NCBI RefSeq assembly: GCF_011045095.1
Contig: NZ_JAALDL010000003.1
Coordinates: 293,988-357,987 of the forward strand
DNA: 64,000 bases
Reading direction: 5' to 3'
Origin: Grimontia sedimenti
GTDB taxonomy: Bacteria; Pseudomonadota; Gammaproteobacteria; Enterobacterales; Vibrionaceae
Shown: one piece after another, positions 52,997-62,088 of the stretch
How the letters are laid out: every line of letters starts with the position of its first letter
How positions within the stretch are numbered: the stretch's first letter is position 1
Program-made: the position numbers and the translations under genes
Notes under the pieces: model-generated
The model's input: only the letters and a program-made list of their open reading frames with translations
What the model was told of the DNA's origin: nothing
Database searches by the model: none

Positions 52997-54257
52997 TGGC
53001 AGAGGCTCTCGCGAGTTTTCGCATTGAAATAATTCTCTTGTTGTAATCTCTGAAGCTGTTTTCTTCGAATGCCTGACTCATTGGGCCTGTGAAAACGACA
53101 CCTTGATAAGTGGTTAACGCTGTACCCGCGACTTGCTGTTGGCAAAGCGCGACGTAAGGCAGAATGTTTTTACTGTCGTTATTCACTGATTGGTAGAACC
53201 CGAGGATAGAAGGTTGTTCGACGATGGTGTAAGCCACCTCAAGGCCAATATCAGCCAGTTTCAACGTCAAGTATTTGAGTGTCAGGTAAAGGACATGGTT
53301 CAACTTCTCGCGTGGTCCGCTGATGGCCATTCTGATTATTTCACAGACAGCTTGCTTTTGTGTGACAGCTCGCAAAAGGGAATAATCAAACTTTTCAACA
53401 GATTGCATATTTAATTTACTTTTCAGTCGGTTAGAGAAAATGCCGGACTGTTCTAATGTGCTAATTTTCTCATTTGATAAGGTGAGAGTCCAACTGTCTG
53501 TTTGGAAGAAGGGGTCAAACGTCAACCAGTTGTCATGTTGCTCATAACGCTGAATAAGCGCAGAAGAGAGAAGCAACGGAGCCTGGCCACCAATATCTTG
53601 GTACAGGATGAAGTGCTCACCGGACGCAGAAATATCCAGGTAGTAAAGCATCTCGTACCAATGCTGTTGCTTCACAAAGGTTTCAAGGTTGATGAGGACG
53701 TTGGCAAGAGAAAGCGTCATCGGATACAGAGAATGACTGGTTAAGAACAATCTCTCATCGTTCCGGATGTCTTCCACCACTTCGTAGCGGTACATTTCGC
53801 TCACATTTTCCTCAGAACCGCTTGGCGGACATTGCTCATCATAGTGTGCTTGCAGATGGCGTTTGGCCTGCTGGTTGATTTGAAACGCTTTAAACTCTGC
53901 CCAACACATCAGAATATCACCATAGAAAGCAATAGCTGTGCGCTCGATATACAAGAACAAGGATGGAAGATTGTTAATGGGCTTCACACCGGTAATCGTT
54001 TGTGCCAGCGGCGATGTCAGCGTGGTGTAGAGGTTGCCACGGGGTGCATCTTGATCCTGCATTTGATGGATTTCATTTACGCGATACGAAACGATTTTTT
54101 CGAACAGGTCAAAGTAATGATTTTCATACATATATTCTTCAACGGACTGCATGAAAGCCTGCTTATTACTCTCAGTTGCTTGTGCATTGCTCAACGCAAT
54201 GATGGTTTGCTGAAGGTTGGTATGAAGGGAAGATGGCTTGATATTGATGTCGTACAT
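52989..54257 (-). CDS. luxM: LuxM/AinS-family acyl-homoserine-lactone synthase
   Basis: This 422-residue cytosolic enzyme resembles LuxM, VanM and AinS, which make acyl-homoserine lactones from S-adenosylmethionine and acyl-ACP or acyl-CoA and are unrelated to LuxI. The best-conserved part is the C terminus: LEVAYTIVEQPSILGFYQSV, TYQGVVFTGPMSQAFEENSF and DYNKRIISMRKLARA. The ATG at 54257 is used because GAGGAA lies six bases before it; a longer frame starts with TTG at 54281. It overlaps luxN by eight bases, the usual luxM-luxN order. The acyl chain cannot be predicted. Confidence 0.85.
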   Translation of the reverse strand: MYDINIKPSSLHTNLQQTIIALSNAQATESNKQAFMQSVEEYMYENHYFDLFEKIVSYRVNEIHQMQDQDAPRGNLYTTLTSPLAQTITGVKPINNLPSLFLYIERTAIAFYGDILMCWAEFKAFQINQQAKRHLQAHYDEQCPPSGSEENVSEMYRYEVVEDIRNDERLFLTSHSLYPMTLSLANVLINLETFVKQQHWYEMLYYLDISASGEHFILYQDIGGQAPLLLSSALIQRYEQHDNWLTFDPFFQTDSWTLTLSNEKISTLEQSGIFSNRLKSKLNMQSVEKFDYSLLRAVTQKQAVCEIIRMAISGPREKLNHVLYLTLKYLTLKLADIGLEVAYTIVEQPSILGFYQSVNNDSKNILPYVALCQQQVAGTALTTYQGVVFTGPMSQAFEENSFRDYNKRIISMRKLARASANA

Positions 54258-54575
54258 ACTTAATTCCTCGACGTGGTTCAAAAAAGTCCAGTTAAGTGTA
54301 CGATCTCTTTAATACGGCCATGCGATGACAATCACAAATGTCCACTTATTGAAACAATTTCGACCATTTACATAAAAGAGAGCGATTGCTTAACGCTATC
54401 TAGCTGAGAAGGCAGAAAAGTTGCCTGAGGTGAAATTGATTGGTTTTTGTGGTGATGATGTTGCCAAGTTTTACAGGCAGATGAATTGCGTGAGTCAGTC
54501 AGGATTTTGATACAACTTTGGTGAGGATCTCTCACTAGGGTAATGAGGTGTTTCCTTTGCCTGAGAGGAGCTACC

Positions 54576-54791
54576 ATGAGTGAGAAGGACACCTTTGCCG
54601 AAGTGGTCGACATGCATCACGGAGGAAAGAACAAATTGGAAATTGCGAATGAATTATCGCAACAGGGCTGGGCTTTTTATGACGCTTTGGAGTTTACGGA
54701 AAGTGTCTACGAGCATGAGTCTCTTTCTGACCCTATAAGGATGGGAAGCTCGTTGGAAGAGATGCGAAAGCAGCCTCCGATAGATTTTTAA
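54576..54791 (+). CDS. Small hypothetical protein divergent from luxM
   Basis: This 71-residue acidic protein starts at ATG 54576 after GAGAGGAG. It contains KNKLEIANELSQQGWAFYDALEFTESVYEHESL and ends in PPIDF. No membrane segment or family is recognised. It shares the 318-bp divergent region with luxM, so it may be controlled with quorum sensing, but nothing in the sequence proves that. A terminator-like hairpin follows about 60 bases downstream. Confidence 0.65.
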   Translation: MSEKDTFAEVVDMHHGGKNKLEIANELSQQGWAFYDALEFTESVYEHESLSDPIRMGSSLEEMRKQPPIDF

Positions 54792-55126
54792 ATGCTTATA
54801 CTCAAACAACCTGAATGCGAGCATCTTCAGGTCGTTTGGGCATACCTATACGAAGCCAGCACTCGCTGGCTTTATTCTTTCCAATAGTAGTTAGATTTCA
54901 TAAAACGTTCGCTTTGGTCGAATAAGTCAATATTAAGAATCACGTTTCATTAATTGGATGAACACCTGTTTAAACCATTAAATCCATCAAAACTTGAATA
55001 TGGTCATTTATATCTTTGCCACTCACACTATCGTTACTTAATGCAACATGGTTGCAACATTGATGGGGTGTATACCTAGCTGCAGATTCAGTGCTTGCGG
55101 CCCGGTATTTCAAGGAAGTGACTAGT
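54792..55126. other. Intergenic region upstream of the AraC gene
   Basis: Apart from the terminator hairpin at 54854 this 335-bp interval holds no gene. It is AT-rich and should contain the promoter of the AraC regulator. Confidence 0.5.
54854..54877 (+). terminator. Rho-independent terminator
   Basis: AGCCAGC-ACTC-GCTGGCT is followed by TTATTCTTT, 62 bases after the small gene. Confidence 0.7.
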
Positions 55127-56185
55127 ATGAACGCATATTATTCAACATTGAGTGGATGGCTTATCCCTATTACCCGGGCGATGAAAAGCCATGATATCGA
55201 TCCGATCAAAACCTTAGAAAGGTTTGGCATTTCTCCTTCTGAAGTGAACGATCCTGAAGGAAGAGTCTGCGTGCAAAGCCTTGGCAATCTCTTCGCTTAC
55301 TGCAACAGCAAAGTAGGTGGTCGCGCTTTTAATATCGAAGTGGCGCGAAGCTTTCATCCCTCCGTGCTTCATGCACTTGGCTATGCAGTGCAATCTGCAT
55401 ACAGCCTTCAAGAAGCGTTGGAACGCGTCGCCCAATATAAACGTGTGGTTTCCAACTGCTGCAACATGTACGCCTATGAGGAAAGGGGTGTCGACTTCGT
55501 GTCAGATCTGGAAGTCTATCGCTACGCAGACAGCGGCCGTCAGGTGCTTACGCCTCATATGATCGAAGCGTTTCAGGCAACGCTGGTGCAATTATCCCGC
55601 GACATTGTTGGTCGTGACTTCAATCCAATCAAAATCCAATTTAACTTCGAGCGTCCAAGCACGGATTGCGAAGTGGCGGCAGCGTTTTTCGATTGTCCCA
55701 TTGAATATGGCTGCGATCGCAATGCGGTTGTGATGGATGCGGAAATTGCTCGAGCCCAGTCGATTGGCAGTAATCCTGCTATCAACGAAATGCACCTCGA
55801 AATGCTGAACAAATTCATGTGTCGGGTAGATAAAACCAATCTGACCTTCCAGATTGAAACCCGAATTGTGGATGAACTACCGCTCGGTGCACCGTCTCAG
55901 GCGGATGTTGCAAAACAGCTGGGACTGAGCCTCAGAAACCTTCAGCGCAAACTGAATGATCAGGGAACCTGTTATAAAGACATCCTCGACAATACGCGTA
56001 AGAGGCTGACGATGAACTACATCAAGCAACCTCACATGAGTATCAGTGAAATAGGTTACTTGGTGGGATTTTCCAATGTGGCTAACTTCAATCGCGCATT
56101 CAGGCGTTGGGAGGGGTGTGCACCTGGTGCATATCGTCACCGTTATCTTTCGGCAAATACCTTGGCAGAAAGCTGTCGCCATTAA
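55127..56185 (+). CDS. AraC-family regulator, OruR/ArgR type (paralogue B)
   Basis: This 352-residue protein starts at ATG 55127, eight bases after AAGGAAG; an upstream frame from 55091 is less likely. It aligns along its whole length with the regulator at 21272 (both share the TLS/ALSG-x-LIPI opening, NDPEGRV or NNPEGRV, SKVGGRAF or KKVGGRAF, and GFSNVANFNRAFRRWE). The N-terminal arabinose-binding-like domain probably senses a hydrophobic or amino-acid-like ligand. It lies immediately upstream of an aldehyde dehydrogenase and an acyl-CoA ligase, which are its likely targets. Confidence 0.88.
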   Translation: MNAYYSTLSGWLIPITRAMKSHDIDPIKTLERFGISPSEVNDPEGRVCVQSLGNLFAYCNSKVGGRAFNIEVARSFHPSVLHALGYAVQSAYSLQEALERVAQYKRVVSNCCNMYAYEERGVDFVSDLEVYRYADSGRQVLTPHMIEAFQATLVQLSRDIVGRDFNPIKIQFNFERPSTDCEVAAAFFDCPIEYGCDRNAVVMDAEIARAQSIGSNPAINEMHLEMLNKFMCRVDKTNLTFQIETRIVDELPLGAPSQADVAKQLGLSLRNLQRKLNDQGTCYKDILDNTRKRLTMNYIKQPHMSISEIGYLVGFSNVANFNRAFRRWEGCAPGAYRHRYLSANTLAESCRH

Positions 56186-56401
56186 TCAATCAACAAACAG
56201 ATTTTCACTCAGGGGCGCCATTTTGGCGCTCCTTTTTTATATTAAAGATAAATACAGATAAGCCTTTGGCATAAATTAACAAAGCCTTCTCCCGTCGTTG
56301 GCGCATATTGAGTACTCAGTATCGAAGAAGTTATGCATCCTTCTGATATCCAAACCTATCGGAAATCTCAGAAAAAGGAGGCTTGCAGTCGGGAGAACAA
56401 T

Positions 56402-57877
56402 ATGAATAACGCAGAGAAACTTTCTGAGCCGGTCATGATGGAACAAGAAACGGCCCAGTGCTCTGAAAATAAGAGCGCAGAAACCATCAACACCTTGTTC
56501 TATGTGCAAAAACGCGCCTTTAACAAAGACAGATACCCCAGTTACGAAAGCCGGGTTGCGGATTTGAAATTACTTAAATCTGCCATTCATCGTGAAAAGG
56601 AAAATTTGCTGAGAGCGTTGGAGCAAGACTTCGGCTATCGAAGTCACGATGAGAGTATGCTGGGCGACATCTTTTCTTCTCTGTCCTCGATTGACTACAC
56701 GATCAAGCATCTTCGTCGCTGGATAAAACCTCAAAAACGCAAAGTCGGCATTGTCTTTCAGCCTGCCAAGGCAGAAATTCATTATCAGCCTTTGGGCGTG
56801 GTAGGGATCATTTCGCCTTGGAACTACCCGGTCTTTCTGACCATCGGACCATTGGTGGCCGCAATTGCGGCAGGAAACCGCGCGATGATCAAAGTGTCGG
56901 AATACACCCCCGCGACCAATGCGGTGCTGGTGGACATGCTCGCCAGCGTCTTTCCGCGCGACAAAGTGCATGTGGTGGAAGGGGATGCCAATGTGGCCAA
57001 ATCTTTCTCTGAATTGCCTTTTGATCACCTGCTGTTTACTGGCTCAACGCAGGTTGGCAGGCATGTGATGCTAGCCGCTGCCGACAAACTCGTTCCAGTG
57101 ACCCTTGAATTAGGCGGGAAATCGCCGGTGATCATTGATGACAAGATCCCCCTGAATGAAGCCGTTAAACGCTTTATCTATGGCAAAACCATGAATGCAG
57201 GACAAACCTGCGTTTCTCCAGACTACATTTATTGCCCGAATGAAAGATTGGATGAGTTGGTTGCGGAGATACGCCGTCGCTATGAATCCATGTACCCCTC
57301 AACACTGGGGAATGACAAACGTACCCGGGTGATCAATCCCAAGCAGTTCGAGCGTTTGATGGGGTATTTGGAGGAAGCACAGGCACAAGGTGCTCAGGTC
57401 GTGCATCTTGGTGAGCTTGATGTCCAACCGGAAGGTTGCTTTATGCCTCTGACATTGGTGTTGGGTGCCAGTGCATCTATGAAAGTCATGCAGGAAGAAA
57501 TCTTTGGCCCAATCTTACCGATTCTTGGTTATCAGGATACCCAGGATGTGATTGATGCTATTAACAGCAACGCACGCCCACTTGGGTTGTATGTTCTGAG
57601 TTTTGACAAAGACTTCCAGCGTCGGTTTTTGAGAGAAACGCACGCGGGTGGTGTTTGTATCAATGACGCGGCATTCCATGTGGTTGTCGATGACTTGCCA
57701 TTTGGTGGTGTTGGAGATTCAGGTATGGGCAGCTACCACGGTGTGGAAGGCTTCAGAACGTTCTCCCACTGCAAATCGGTTTTGGTACGCGGGAAATTGT
57801 TTTTCAGCGATATGCTCTTCCCACCGTACGGCAAAAAAATGCATCACTTGTTCTACAAGTTCTTTGTTGGAGAGTAG
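56402..57877 (+). CDS. Aldehyde dehydrogenase (coniferyl/fatty aldehyde type)
   Basis: This 491-residue NAD(P)-dependent enzyme has Asn141 (SPWNYP), Glu236 (LELGGKSP) and the nucleophile Cys270 (NAGQTCVSPDY). The C-terminal extension with PPYGKKMHHLF resembles class 3 and coniferyl-aldehyde dehydrogenases, which act on long-chain or aromatic aldehydes. The ATG at 56402 follows GGGAGA; an in-frame upstream ATG at 56333 would add 23 residues with no ribosome-binding advantage. It precedes the acyl-CoA ligase by 53 bases, so aldehyde to acid to CoA-thioester is the logical sequence. Confidence 0.9.
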   Translation: MNNAEKLSEPVMMEQETAQCSENKSAETINTLFYVQKRAFNKDRYPSYESRVADLKLLKSAIHREKENLLRALEQDFGYRSHDESMLGDIFSSLSSIDYTIKHLRRWIKPQKRKVGIVFQPAKAEIHYQPLGVVGIISPWNYPVFLTIGPLVAAIAAGNRAMIKVSEYTPATNAVLVDMLASVFPRDKVHVVEGDANVAKSFSELPFDHLLFTGSTQVGRHVMLAAADKLVPVTLELGGKSPVIIDDKIPLNEAVKRFIYGKTMNAGQTCVSPDYIYCPNERLDELVAEIRRRYESMYPSTLGNDKRTRVINPKQFERLMGYLEEAQAQGAQVVHLGELDVQPEGCFMPLTLVLGASASMKVMQEEIFGPILPILGYQDTQDVIDAINSNARPLGLYVLSFDKDFQRRFLRETHAGGVCINDAAFHVVVDDLPFGGVGDSGMGSYHGVEGFRTFSHCKSVLVRGKLFFSDMLFPPYGKKMHHLFYKFFVGE

Positions 57878-57930
57878 AGACGTGACGCTGTCACGATAAA
57901 ACGTACACAACAAGGAACCCAAACAGAAGG

Positions 57931-59505
57931 ATGATGAACGTGACCAATGTTATTCAACAAAGCAGCATCACATTGGCGACTTTTATTGAAAGCGCCTGCG
58001 ATAAATACGCTGACAAAACGGCTTTCTATTGCGGACCACAAAGCCTGAGCTATCGTGATGTTGAGGAAAAATCCCGCCAGTTTGCAGGCTGGCTTCAAAA
58101 CAATACGAACTTAAAGCCGGGCGATCGGATAGCAATTCAGCTCCCTAATATTCTCGACTTTCCTATTGCTGCGTTTGCAGCCTTGCGCGCCGGATTGGTG
58201 CTTGTAAACACCAATCCACTTTATACGCCGAGAGAGATGCAGCATCAGTTTTCGGACTCTGGTGCGAAAGCGCTGGTGATCTTTGCACCTCTTTCTGCAC
58301 CTTTAGCCTCTGTGATTGATCACACCGACATTGATGTCGTGATTTATGCAAAAGGAGGAGGAAAAGCCTCGACACTAAGCGAGCGGGATATTCTTCAAGC
58401 AGATTTGGATGAGATCCTGGCGGGAGAAGCCGCTTCCTTTGTACCGCCTGCGATAGATGCTGAAGCGCTCAGTATGTTGCAGTACACAGGTGGGACAACT
58501 GGCAGAGCAAAAGGCGCATGCCTGACTCACGCTTCCGTGCTGGCGAACATGGCACAAATGGAAGAACGCTTGAAAGATGTGGTGGTGCCGGGAGAAGAGT
58601 TGTTTGTCTGTCCGTTGCCGCTTTATCACATCTATGCATTTGCCGTGAACCTCATTCTGTTTTTCTCTCAAGGCAACACCAACATTTTGATCCCCAACCC
58701 AAGAGATCTCGATACTTTTGTTGCCCAACTCCAACCGCATAAATTCACGGGTTTTGCTGGCATTAACACTTTGTTTGTCGGCTTATGTCAGCATCCTGAA
58801 TTTCGCGCTCTGGACTTTTCGCACCTCAAAATCACGCTCTCTGGCGGAACGGCACTGATCGATGCTGCCCGCGTAGCGTGGGAAGAGGTGACAGCTTGTA
58901 CCATCACCGAAGGGTACGGCATGTCAGAAACCTCACCGGTGATCAGTCTGAATCAACCGGGGGCAGAACATTACGGCACTGTCGGTAGGCCTTTAATCAA
59001 TACCGCCGTGGAAATCTGGGACTTGAACGACAGGGCTCTACCGCAAGGCGAGGTTGGCCAGATTGTGTTGAAAGGCGAACAAGTCATGAAAGGGTACTGG
59101 AATAACCCGGAAGAAACGGGACAAGTCTTAACAGCGGATGGTTTTTTTAAGACTGGGGACATGGGAGTGATCCTCGAGGATGGCTGTATTCAAATTGTTG
59201 ATCGGCTCAAAGATATGGTGCTGGTTTCCGGCTTTAACGTTTACCCAAGTGAAGTGGAACAAGTGCTTTGCTCGCATCCCGATGTATTGGAAGCCGCCGT
59301 GATTGGGGTAGCCGATGAAGCTACTGGCGAGGCGGTTAAAGCTTTTATCACGGCAAAAGAGACGCTGGAACTGTCAGCGTTGGAGGCTTTTTGTCGTCAA
59401 AACCTCACGGCTTACAAAGTCCCGAAGCAAGTCGTTGTGGTATCCGAGCTTCCGAAAACTGCCGTTGGTAAAATCCTCCGTAAAGATCTTCGAACTGAAT
59501 CCTAA
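57931..59505 (+). CDS. Long-chain acyl-CoA ligase-like AMP-forming synthetase
   Basis: This 524-residue enzyme activates a carboxylic acid with ATP to an acyl-adenylate and then to acyl-CoA. It has the P-loop YTGGTTGRAKGACLTH, the adenylate motif EGYGMSETSP, TGDMGVILEDG, the hinge near VDRLKDMVLVSGFNVYPSEVE and the C-terminal catalytic lysine in PKTAVGKILRK. Length and motifs fit FadD-like ligases; cinnamate-type ligases are an alternative given the aromatic genes in the window. Two adjacent ATG codons follow AGAAGG directly. Confidence 0.9.
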   Translation: MMNVTNVIQQSSITLATFIESACDKYADKTAFYCGPQSLSYRDVEEKSRQFAGWLQNNTNLKPGDRIAIQLPNILDFPIAAFAALRAGLVLVNTNPLYTPREMQHQFSDSGAKALVIFAPLSAPLASVIDHTDIDVVIYAKGGGKASTLSERDILQADLDEILAGEAASFVPPAIDAEALSMLQYTGGTTGRAKGACLTHASVLANMAQMEERLKDVVVPGEELFVCPLPLYHIYAFAVNLILFFSQGNTNILIPNPRDLDTFVAQLQPHKFTGFAGINTLFVGLCQHPEFRALDFSHLKITLSGGTALIDAARVAWEEVTACTITEGYGMSETSPVISLNQPGAEHYGTVGRPLINTAVEIWDLNDRALPQGEVGQIVLKGEQVMKGYWNNPEETGQVLTADGFFKTGDMGVILEDGCIQIVDRLKDMVLVSGFNVYPSEVEQVLCSHPDVLEAAVIGVADEATGEAVKAFITAKETLELSALEAFCRQNLTAYKVPKQVVVVSELPKTAVGKILRKDLRTES

Positions 59506-59533
59506 ATCTGTCCTTTACTTTTTCTCGTCTTTT

Positions 59534-59560
59534 CCGGTGCTAGATGCACCGGCTTTTTTT
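59534..59560 (+). terminator. Terminator after the acyl-CoA ligase
   Basis: CCGGTGC-TAGA-TGCACCGG is followed by CTTTTTTT. Confidence 0.85.
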
Positions 59561-59584
59561 CCTTGTTACCTGTCGTTCTGAACG

Positions 59585-59610
59585 CATAAAAAAGCCCGCG
59601 AGGCGGGCTG
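59585..59610 (-). terminator. Terminator after the FadL-type gene
   Basis: On the minus strand AGCCCGC-CTC-GCGGGCT is followed by TTTTTT. Confidence 0.85.
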
Positions 59611-59635
59611 TTTTAAGGACGGTTACGTTCTTTGG

Positions 59636-60901
59636 TCAGAAACGGTAGTTTGCTTGTGCTCCAACAATCAGCAAATAGCCTTTTGCCGTATAGTCATGGT
59701 CTACTGCGAATAAGCTGGTTTCAGTAAAAGACTCATCTGAACGGTCCATGTAAGCCAAACCGAGATCAAACGACCAATTGGTATCAAGTTGGTAATTCAT
59801 ACCTGTCGAATACCAATAGGCATCTTGGTCAGGAATGCTCAGGGTTGTTTCTCCGGCTTTCTCGTCGAGTGCAAAGCCTGCACGCAGCTTAATGGCTGGG
59901 TTGAGCTGATAGGTTGCACCAATCGCCCAGCGCCAGCTGTCGTCATACTTTTCAGGTTTCAAGAAACAGATGCCTCCATTGATACTGCAGTCACTACTGG
60001 AAGCACTGAATTCCTTGTATTCACTCCATTGCGTCCAAAGCGCGCTATAGTGAATTGCCCATTTGTCATCTAGCTGGTGGAACCCCGAAAATTCCGCGAT
60101 CGCCGGTAGCGGTACATTAGAAACGGCGGTGGTTGAACCGCCACCGGGAATGGCAACACCTGGGCTGAAATCGTTGAAAGTGCCTTCGAGCTTGAGATCA
60201 ACGCCTGCACGGTAAGAAAGGCCAAAACGGTTTTTCTCATCCAGTGCCAACAACGCGCCCACGTTCCAGCCAAATGCCCAGTCATCACCATCCCAACTTA
60301 AAATCTTGTCTGAGGGCTGCACACCGAAACTGCCAGCACCCCCGCCATAATGTCGGTTTACCTCGCCACTGGCGTAAACCAGGCTAATACCTGCGCCAAG
60401 ACTCAGCATCGGAGAGACCTGATAGGCGATAGCAGGGTTGATGTTAACGGTGAATAGCTCTGTGTCTCCACCGATATCTCCAGCAATGAAATCGTCTTTT
60501 AAATCAGTTCCCAATCCGTAATTGGCGTACAGCCCTAATCCCACGGCCATTTGTTCATTAAGAGGCTGAACATAATAACTGGCAGGAACAAACTGGGAGG
60601 GAATAATGTCTGAGGATGACTGTGCCGCAGAGTGACCTGTCACGTCGATTTCTGCGTCAAAGTAAATCATTGAGCCGGAGAACTCAGGACGTTCAAAGAG
60701 CGTCATGCTGGCTGGGTTTCGTCCCATTGACGCTGCGCTGTCACCGATGGCGGCTTCACCGGCATAGGCACGACCAAGACCGCCAGATGAGTCAAATGCA
60801 ATTTGATAGCCCGCTGCGTTGGCGTGGCTAATATTCAGTGCTGATAGCACGAGTAATGCTGTTGTAGAGAGGGTTAGATGTGTCGTTTTCTTTGCTGCCA
60901 T
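59636..60901 (-). CDS. FadL/TodX-family outer-membrane transport protein
   Basis: This 421-residue beta-barrel has a signal peptide ending near ISHANA (mature start AGYQIAFDSSGG), the conserved GRNPASMTLFERP motif of FadL in the hatch region, alternating barrel strands throughout and a terminal aromatic YRF for BAM insertion. FadL proteins move long-chain fatty acids or hydrophobic aromatics across the outer membrane. GGAGG lies five bases before ATG 60901. It is convergent with the acyl-CoA ligase gene, so uptake and activation of the same substrate are likely. Confidence 0.92.
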   Translation of the reverse strand: MAAKKTTHLTLSTTALLVLSALNISHANAAGYQIAFDSSGGLGRAYAGEAAIGDSAASMGRNPASMTLFERPEFSGSMIYFDAEIDVTGHSAAQSSSDIIPSQFVPASYYVQPLNEQMAVGLGLYANYGLGTDLKDDFIAGDIGGDTELFTVNINPAIAYQVSPMLSLGAGISLVYASGEVNRHYGGGAGSFGVQPSDKILSWDGDDWAFGWNVGALLALDEKNRFGLSYRAGVDLKLEGTFNDFSPGVAIPGGGSTTAVSNVPLPAIAEFSGFHQLDDKWAIHYSALWTQWSEYKEFSASSSDCSINGGICFLKPEKYDDSWRWAIGATYQLNPAIKLRAGFALDEKAGETTLSIPDQDAYWYSTGMNYQLDTNWSFDLGLAYMDRSDESFTETSLFAVDHDYTAKGYLLIVGAQANYRF

Positions 60902-61079
60902 AACAACCTCCATGGCTGAAGTAATCCGTGATTTTTATAAGAATCCTTCAGATGGTAGGAAGTTAGAGGGTTCAGCATGTAGTCTGCACATGCCATTGAA
61001 TTATCCTAAATGTGCAATGAGACTACTTGCTTGAAATGTCTTTTAGATGATGTGAGGGAATGACTGAAAAGCGTGAAGG

Positions 61080-61478
61080 TTAGACGTGAATGTATCGAAT
61101 GAAATGATCCATGACTGCCATTTGCTGTTCAATGCCTTTCAGCGCGTTATAAATGTCCGCTTCAGAATCACAGTATTGGACAACATGCTTTGCAAAGGCG
61201 GCGATTTGCCCGTCTTTGACTTTTTTCGAATGAACCAGATTGCGCTTGATCACCACGAAAAGATCTTGTTCTTGCTGATCAAGGCCTAATTGTTTCGCTT
61301 TAGCACGAATAGCGTCTTCATTAACAGGCTCGCCATGGCGCATAGATTGCAGCGAATATCCTGGCTGCGTGGTTTGAGGGCTTTTCCCTTTGGCGATGAC
61401 AGCACAGGTTTTGCTGATGATCATGCCTTTGCGCATCTGATCTGCTTGCATTAAATTTGTATGGCTGCTTATTTCCAA
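61080..61478 (-). CDS. Small protein ending in HFIRYIHV (paralogue of the gene at 61704)
   Basis: This protein of about 132 residues is related to the one encoded at 61704: both have an MRK-x-MII segment near the start, a Q-x-D-x-F-x-VIK-x-NL-x-x-SK central motif, and end in DHFIRYIHV or EHFIRYIHT. It lacks the twin-arginine pair of its neighbour. The start is uncertain: a TTG at 61478 has GAGGGG nine bases upstream; a TTG at 61505 and an ATG at 61451 are alternatives. No family is recognised. It is separated from the upstream unit by a terminator. Confidence 0.65.
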   Translation of the reverse strand: MEISSHTNLMQADQMRKGMIISKTCAVIAKGKSPQTTQPGYSLQSMRHGEPVNEDAIRAKAKQLGLDQQEQDLFVVIKRNLVHSKKVKDGQIAAFAKHVVQYCDSEADIYNALKGIEQQMAVMDHFIRYIHV

Positions 61479-61640
61479 TGTCTTTATCCCCTCTAAAGAT
61501 GCCAACTGACGTTACGAAGGCTTCAGTTCTTATTTTCAAATGTTATAAAACGGAGAGGGTGTCGGCTTGTCATTCGACGCCAGATCGCTATCCGACAGAG
61601 CGCGCAGGGATAAATGTATTAATTGGGTTTGAGAGCTGAT

Positions 61641-61676
61641 TAAAAAAGGCCAGGTTGTCGCTACCACAACCTGGCA
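61641..61676 (-). terminator. Terminator of the lipoxygenase-like operon
   Basis: On the minus strand GCCAGGTTGT and ACAACCTGGC form a ten-bp stem with a seven-base loop, followed by CTTTTTT. Confidence 0.85.
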
Positions 61677-61703
61677 AAGGCACTCGTTTAGTTGCGTAGT
61701 CGC

Positions 61704-62075
61704 TTAGGTATGAATATATCGAATGAAATGCTCCATCAGATGAAACTCATTCTGCAAACCGGAAAAGACCTGTTTGAAATCCGTACCTTTTGGGCTTGCT
61801 GCAACGATGCGTCGAGAAAAGTCGCCAATTTGTTCATCGGTAACGTTTTTGGATCGCATCAGGTTCTTCTTAATCACGGCGAAGACGTCTTGCTCTGGCG
61901 TGGTCAGCGCCAGTTCTTCGCCCGCCGCTTTAATCTCTTTGTCATCCACTTTTGGCGCGGTAAGTACTTTCTGTGGTTGGTTCCACAAATTCACTTGCGA
62001 CAAAGCTACGCAAGCACCGCCAGCAATGATCATCTTGCGCATTGAATCCCGTCGGGATGGGTCAAACTTATCCAT
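61704..62075 (-). CDS. Small twin-arginine-like protein ending in HFIRYIHT
   Basis: This 123-residue protein begins with SRRDSMRKMIIAGGACVALSQ, whose first part resembles a Tat signal (S-R-R-x-x-x-x-K before a weakly hydrophobic stretch). The rest is helical, with EQDVFAVIKKNLMRSKNVTDEQIGDFSRRIV, reminiscent of the small Tat-bearing subunits of membrane-bound dehydrogenases, which escort their catalytic partner; that resemblance is weak. AGGAG lies seven bases before the ATG. It starts 13 bases after the lipoxygenase-like gene and is surely cotranscribed with it. Function is unknown. Confidence 0.7.
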   Translation of the reverse strand: MDKFDPSRRDSMRKMIIAGGACVALSQVNLWNQPQKVLTAPKVDDKEIKAAGEELALTTPEQDVFAVIKKNLMRSKNVTDEQIGDFSRRIVAASPKGTDFKQVFSGLQNEFHLMEHFIRYIHT

Positions 62076-62088
62076 GATAAGACTCCTG

